This document shows, piece by piece, positions 53,756 through 58,362 of a stretch of DNA of 58,362 nucleotides. The translations under genes were made by a program, and so were the position numbers. Location of the stretch: assembly GCA_036940085.1 (NCBI GenBank), contig JALLBK010000145.1, positions 1 to 58,362 on the forward strand, read 5' to 3'. The stretch's first letter is position 1. Every line of letters begins with the position of its first letter. Origin of the DNA: Discostella pseudostelligera. Taxonomy: Eukaryota; Bacillariophyta; Thalassiosirophyceae; Thalassiosirales; Thalassiosiraceae. Under the pieces are notes generated by a model. That model ran no database searches, was not told the DNA's origin, and saw only the letters and a list, made by a program, of their open reading frames with translations.

Positions 53756-54545
53756 CACCTGCCCTCTGCACACATACACATGCATCTGCACATCAATACA
53801 AATACATGCACCTGCACCTGCACCTCATCCTCCTCGGCTGCATGACCTGCACCTCTGCAGCTGTACTGCACCACCTCAGCACCTCCATACTAGTATCTGC
53901 ACCTGCACCTGCACCTNCACCTGCACCTCTGCACCTCTGCACCTCTCACCTCTGCACCTCTGCACCTCTGCACCTCTGCACGTTCTCTGTACCACCTCTG
54001 CACATCTGCACATCTGCACCTGCACCTGCTCTGCCCCCGTACCTCCATTACACCTCCTGCACCACTGCACCTACACCTTAAACTCTTCACCTACACCTGC
54101 ACCTGCACCTGCACCTGCACCTCAGCACCTCTGCACCTTTGCACCTCTGAACATCTGAACCTCTCCACGACTGTCCACCTCTGCACATCTGCACCTCCAC
54201 ACCTGCATCTCTGCACACCACTGCACCTCTGCACACCTCTGCACCCCACGACTGCACCTCTGAACCTCTGCACATCTGCACCTCTGCGCACCTCTGCTGC
54301 ATTGGCTCCTACTATGCACCTATGCACCTCCTATGCCTATGCAGCACCTCTGCACACCTCTGCACACCTCTGCAAATTGCTAATCCCTGCACCTGCAATT
54401 GAACCTGCATGACCTCTGAACCTCTGCAACTCTGCAGCTGCAGAAATCAGCACCTGCACCACTGCACCTACACCTACACCTTCATAATCTGCACATCTGA
54501 ACATCATCTACTGCACCTCTGCATATGCACCTCTCTGCACCAGCA
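53756..54545. repeat. CACCTG / CACCTCTG minisatellite (about 800 bp)
   Basis: Imperfect tandem units of 6 (CACCTG) and 9 (CACCTCTGC) bases cover most of this stretch with variants such as CACATCTG and CACCTACAC. The base at 53917 is recorded as N, consistent with assembly difficulty. Both strands stay open for 60-140 codons here purely because of the repeat, so no gene is called. The same motif (CTGCACCTGCATCTCTG) reappears at the right end, 58344-58361. Confidence 0.85.
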
Positions 54546-54732
54546 TACTAGCCTCACACAAGCTGAGCCGCTATCTAGCAACAGTTTACTGGTTCTACAG
54601 ATAGTAGTACACATAGGAACTCAGTAGTACTTATGGTTGCATTGAATTTGTTTCTTATTTCAGAGAAACAGTTTTATGCCAATGGTATAGCATGCGAAAA
54701 TGAATTATAGACTACACAAGATATTATTATTC

Positions 54733-56055
54733 TTACTCCTTGATGCCTGTCACATCCTCCCCACTTCCACCGACTGAATCTCCTGCTGCAGTCAAAGAAT
54801 GTCGATGAGAAAAACTGCCTCTCCTGCCACAATGTTGGAGTGAAATTTCAATCGGCGGGCGACAGCACTCCCTGTGCTCGTTGCGTGAAAAATCACTTAC
54901 CTTATGTATTTCTTCCCTCCTTGCATGCCGAACAAGCATGTCTCCAGTGTGGATCTCCCCGTATTGCTTGTTAGCGTTGCAGCCTTCCATTTCTGCACCG
55001 GTGAAAATGTCATACTACCCTGGAGCAAAATTTTCTTGTTTCATCATGGACGGATCATGCAATATGGACATTATCATAGCCTTTGCATCAAATACTGGTA
55101 CGGTTACTAAAGCATTGTCCATCAGATTCACAGTTCCATTGATTGGCTTGAGTGCTTTGATTGATAACAATTTCTCAGAGTCCGATATAAAATATTTCCT
55201 CTGTCGCAGCAGTGCCTGTTGACTGAATTGTGGAGATACAATGTATGCATTGAAGAGCTTGACCATTTCATCGTACATCTGCACACTCGCCTTTTTTTGT
55301 GAAATAAAGAATTCAGCTGCTCCTGCAATTTGTATGCCACCAATAGATGTGGTTGTTGTTGGGAGAATAATGAATGGTCATAATCCGGGAGGGGATTATC
55401 TGGTTCGTCGTCAAAAATGTCAGATACATCGCACAACATGCTGCCGTTGCTGTGGGAATACTTCTTGTCATCATCATTGTCACATTGGCTTCTCCATTAT
55501 TAATAATTTGTGGCTTGCCAAATGACTGATGCAGTGTGGTCATCGTTGTCATTGTTGTTGTTGTTGTCGTTGTCGTTGTTGCTGTCGTTGTCATTGTTGT
55601 TGTCGTTGTCTTTGTCTTTGTCGTTGTCGTTGTCGTTGTTGTTGTCATTGTCATTGTCATTGTCATTGTCATTGTCGTTGTCGTTGTCATTGTCATTGCC
55701 ATTGTTGTTGTCGTTGTCGTTGTCATTGTCGTTGTTGTTGTCATTGTCATTGTCATTGTCATTGTCATTGTCATTGTCATTGTCGTTGTCATCGTCGTCG
55801 TCGTCGTCGTCGTCATTGTCAGTCCAGTAATTGTCGTCCATGGATTCATCCATATTTTTGCTACTGCAATCAAAATCATTATAGTTGGCAAACTCATGCG
55901 CGTTGCTGTTGTCAAAGTTCTCACCATCGTTGACACCTTGTTGAATATCAGTCGTCGAGGTAGATAGTGGGAAATTACAATTTTGAGCGCTGTCTTGTTC
56001 CTGAACTTTTGCGCAATATTGTTTATGCTTGATGATGGCTACATTGTTCCTGAAA
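54733..56055 (-). pseudogene. Decayed multi-exon reading frame carrying Asp/Asn repeat
   Basis: On the minus strand an exon-like stretch opens after an acceptor TTTCAG near 56052 and reads NNVAIIKHKQYCAKVQEQD, then FANYNDFDC and a long Asp/Asn run over the microsatellite. Another stretch (55284-55015) reads YDEMVKLFNAYIVSPQFSQQ and ends NFAPG. An in-frame TAG comes next, and the same frame then continues YDIFTGAEMEGC and EIHTGDMLVRHA up to a GTAAGTG donor near 54900. The stop inside an otherwise continuous frame and the frame changes near the microsatellite indicate decay. I do not recognise the family; the pattern suggests a multi-copy, possibly element-borne gene. Confidence 0.45.
55544..55825. 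repeat. GTTGTC/ATTGTC hexanucleotide microsatellite
   Basis: About 280 bases of near-perfect trinucleotide pairs (GTTGTC, ATTGTC, with a GTC run at 55794-55811). On the minus strand it encodes Asp-Asn repeats inside the decayed frame above, so expansion of a coding repeat is a plausible origin. All six frames stay open through it, so the long frames here are not evidence for genes. Confidence 0.88.
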
Positions 56056-56660
56056 TGAATACTGCATTAACAAGTGAAGACGGACATCATGGTGGAGTGA
56101 TGAGAGGATGGAGGGTGGTAGAGTGATGGAATGATAGGTGGGTGGATCTTCTGGAGTTGAAGTGGTATGATATCGTAGTACTGGGTGCATGCACCAACAC
56201 AATATTCACCAACACAATATCACACATCAACACTACCATCAACATCTAACCATGAATGTGACTAGAGGCAATTGACCATCATCAAGTGCCACCAACAGCA
56301 AACAGCAGAGTCTATTCTCCGGTATGCTGCTGGACCATCATCGGAGGTATGCTGGACCATCGTTAGAGGTATGGGGGCAGGCATCGGGTGGAGGTAATGT
56401 ATCATCATTGGCAGGAGGTGGGAGGTCATCAGAGCTATGGGGGCAGGCACCTGGCGGAGGTGGTACATTGTCATCGTCATCCGCACGAGCTGCTTCATCA
56501 ACCGTGGCATAAAGTCGAGATTCCTTCGGAGGTGATGCATCCTCACTGTTGACGAGGTCACCAACCAGGTCAAGAAGAGCTGCCAAGAAGGATAGAATCA
56601 TAGCTTCGCTTGAGCTGGAGAGGGATGCATTGCTAGAGGTGTAATACACACAAGAGAACT
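56056..56660. other. Low-complexity interval with imperfect direct repeats
   Basis: At 56330-56465 the phrases GGTATGCTGGACCATC and TATGGGGGCAGGCA each occur twice with small changes. A minus-strand frame (56649-56338) is Ser/Asp/Pro-rich with repeated CPHSSDDLPPP and CPHTSNDGP pieces. This may be a further exon of a decayed gene, but no family is seen. Confidence 0.35.
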
Positions 56661-57842
56661 GTGAGGGATTTAAAGTTGGAGATCAACAGGTTAGTGGTTA
56701 GGGCGCACAACAAGAAGGATCTAAGAAAGAAGTTCAAATGGAATGGCATGAATACTACCTATTTGGATGCGGTTATAAAGTTCTGCAAGGAGTGGCTGTT
56801 TCCAAGGTGCAAGTTCTTCCATGGGCAATGAATGATACTCGGAGGATAGGAGGAGTTTGTCTTCCCTTGTGTTGAAGCACTGTGCTGTTCCCAATGAGGT
56901 GGACAGAGAAGATGCTTGGGATAGGGTGGTAGCTCCAAGATAGCAAAGAAATATGCTGACATGTGTTGCAATATCAACAATGATGTCAGAAAATCTCTCC
57001 AAGGTATGAAATGTTTTGTCATTTTTGTTTGATCGGCATCAATATCCCCCCAATTTCTTTGTTACTAGTAGCTGATCCCAACAGGAATATAATTGACCCA
57101 GATACTCTTATCAAGGGCATTAGTCCGTTCTATGCAGTACAGACTGAAACCAACCTCTACCATTCTACAATTTCCTCGCTCGACATGCGTGGAAGCTCCA
57201 TTCTGATTGTCACATCAAGGCTGTGCTGGAAGCAAACAAAGGCATGTCCTTCTTGACATGATTGGGGCAAGTGATATTGCATACATCATTTGCCAACTCA
57301 AGAACAGCATGGAGGTATGGAAGTATGATCTGGCAGAGGATAGGACAAAGGCAATGCCAAAGCCATTATTCACAAGGGGGGAAAGCAAGAAGAGACAATT
57401 TGCTGCAAAGACAACAATGAGTGATGCAGGGATGAAGTGTTTTCATGATGGTGTCTTGAATTGGAAGATGGTATTCAATCATCAGAGTGGAGATGTATAT
57501 GGCTCTTTGGTGAATGGATGGAGTTCATGGTTGGAAGATGAAGCCAGTTCACTTGACATCGAAGGTGGTTGGAGGACGAAGAATCTTCACAGCCTATTTA
57601 AAACACGAGAAGGTGAGAAGGAGGCAGATGATGATCTTGATGAAGGCAAGGATGGCAATGAAGGTCAACTGCTTTACTGCGATGACAGTGATGGTGATGA
57701 TGGATTCATGGCGACGGTGGCAAGGGGAGGGCAACACCAGATGATAGTTGCTGACAATGAGGACAAGGAAGCGGGTGGGGATGAGGATGAGGATGGCATT
57801 GCTAATGATAATGATAATGATAATAGCAAGCATGGAGATTAG
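56661..57842 (+). pseudogene. Frameshifted coding remnant, unknown family
   Basis: Good coding-like stretches on the plus strand sit in different frames with stops between them: RAHNKKDLRKKFKWNGMN and FCKEWLFPRCKFFHG near 56700-56820, EDRRSLSSLVLKHCAVPNE near 56840-56900, KIAKKYADMCCN near 56940, and AWKLHSDCHIKAVLEANKG near 57187-57243. The frame then shifts by one base inside the codons after MSFL, and MIGASDIAYIICQLKNS and later text follow to a stop at 57842. The last 210 residues are open and end in an acidic Asp/Glu/Asn tail. The intact-looking codons with indels indicate a recently decayed gene. The mix with satellite DNA suggests an accessory, repetitive region. Confidence 0.5.
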
Positions 57843-58216
57843 GACGATGAAGATGAACACGATGAAGAGGAGGAGGAGCAGGAGCAGGAGCAAGGGAAGA
57901 GCAATAAGAAGAAGGGGACCTGTGCTGGTAAGCATAAAAGGGGTGACACTGGTGATGCAAGGAAGAAGCATAAATAATGGATGATGATGGAGGGAGGAGA
58001 ATGGTTTCAATAATGGTGAGTGTGGTGAGAATACTAATGTCATAGAATCATAACAGGAGCAAGTGAGTTTGGCTACATCATAATAGTAGCAAGTGAGTTT
58101 GGCTCCAGCAATGTAGATTGGAGGTGATTGCTATGTAGTATTAGTATAAGTAGTATTGGATTAATATGTGTTATAGTTAATTGGAATGTGATCAATAGTA
58201 TTTCAAAAAGGACCAA

Positions 58217-58327
58217 TTAACGGTTTTAACATATGAGTACCAATTTGATCTATAGTAAATGTAATATAGTACTGTTTGAACCAATGCACTATGTACACTT
58301 GATCCAATTTTTGTTCAAAACCGTTAA
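58217..58327. repeat. 11-bp inverted repeat near window end
   Basis: TTAACGGTTTT (58217-58227) and AAAACCGTTAA (58317-58327) are inverted, 89 bases apart, in AT-rich DNA. This could be the termini of a small MITE-like element, but no flanking target duplication is evident. From 58344 the minisatellite motif begins again. Confidence 0.35.
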
Positions 58328-58362
58328 CAAAGTCATGTGAAACTCTGCACCTGCATCTCTGA

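Noticed and set aside
53701..54327. Several Cys/His/Thr- or Arg/Gly/Val-rich frames in the minisatellite
   Set aside because: All six frames stay open because of the repeat unit, so openness is not evidence for coding.
53756..54545. CRISPR-like array considered for the repeated units
   Set aside because: Units are contiguous 6 to 9 base tandem repeats with no unique spacers, in eukaryotic nuclear DNA.
55313..55967. Long Thr/Met, Val/Ile and Cys/Arg repeat frames
   Set aside because: Produced by the hexanucleotide microsatellite in alternative phases; only the Asp/Asn phase links to plausible coding sequence.

Overview
This window looks like nuclear DNA of a diatom, most likely a centric one. 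Genes carry short GT-AG introns of about 50 to 160 bases. Two proteins begin with the signal-peptide plus Phe-transit-peptide presequence used to enter a secondary red plastid: FtsH has SAFAPP at its cleavage region, and transketolase has EGFS. Glycolysis and pyruvate enzymes carry mitochondrial-type presequences, as is known for the mitochondrial lower half of glycolysis in diatoms. The window ends inside a minisatellite, so it may be a contig cut at a repeat; that is inference.

Layout. 0.1-17.7 kb: GFAT (glucosamine-6-phosphate synthase, -), PDH E1 alpha (+), a small membrane protein (-), plastid FtsH (+), a DUF445 membrane protein (+), pyruvate kinase (-), an E2/E3BP-like lipoyl protein without a catalytic domain (-), a flavin monooxygenase fused to a DUF6314-like domain (+), and a STIMATE/TMEM110-like protein (-). 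17.8-33.9 kb: a possible small two-exon protein (-), plastid transketolase (-), an ArfGAP (+), a Sep15-like protein without its redox motif (-), a membrane-anchored kinase-like protein (+), and a 2,238-residue ELM2-like/helical/double-PHD chromatin protein (-). 34.4-53 kb: a UBX protein (-), a protein with D-x-x-V-D motifs (+), a head-to-head pair of V-ATPase subunit c genes (-/+), mitochondrial bL34 (-), a second kinase-like paralog (+), a J-domain protein (-), tRNA-Leu(CAA) (-), ribosomal uL11/RPL12 (-), an unknown 817-residue membrane protein (+), a second J-domain protein (-), and an M50B-like protease (-). 53.7-58.4 kb: a CACCTG/CACCTCTG minisatellite, then two decayed reading frames, a large GTTGTC/ATTGTC microsatellite and a short inverted repeat. 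The minisatellite motif returns at the very end.

The strongest non-gene signals are two. First, the two V-ATPase c genes are identical over 321 bp and then differ at 20 synonymous sites in the remaining roughly 185 coding bases, which looks like recent gene conversion between inverted copies; one copy has an intron and the other has none. Second, an E2F-like motif (TTGGCGGGAA or its complement TTCCCGCCAA) recurs in most intergenic promoter regions and is often followed within 7 to 30 bp by a CACGTG box. Three mitochondrial pyruvate-metabolism genes (PDH E1 alpha, pyruvate kinase, E2-like) lie within 11 kb.

All exon boundaries were deduced by hand from GT/AG sites, reading phase and family similarity. 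No search or alignment program was run.
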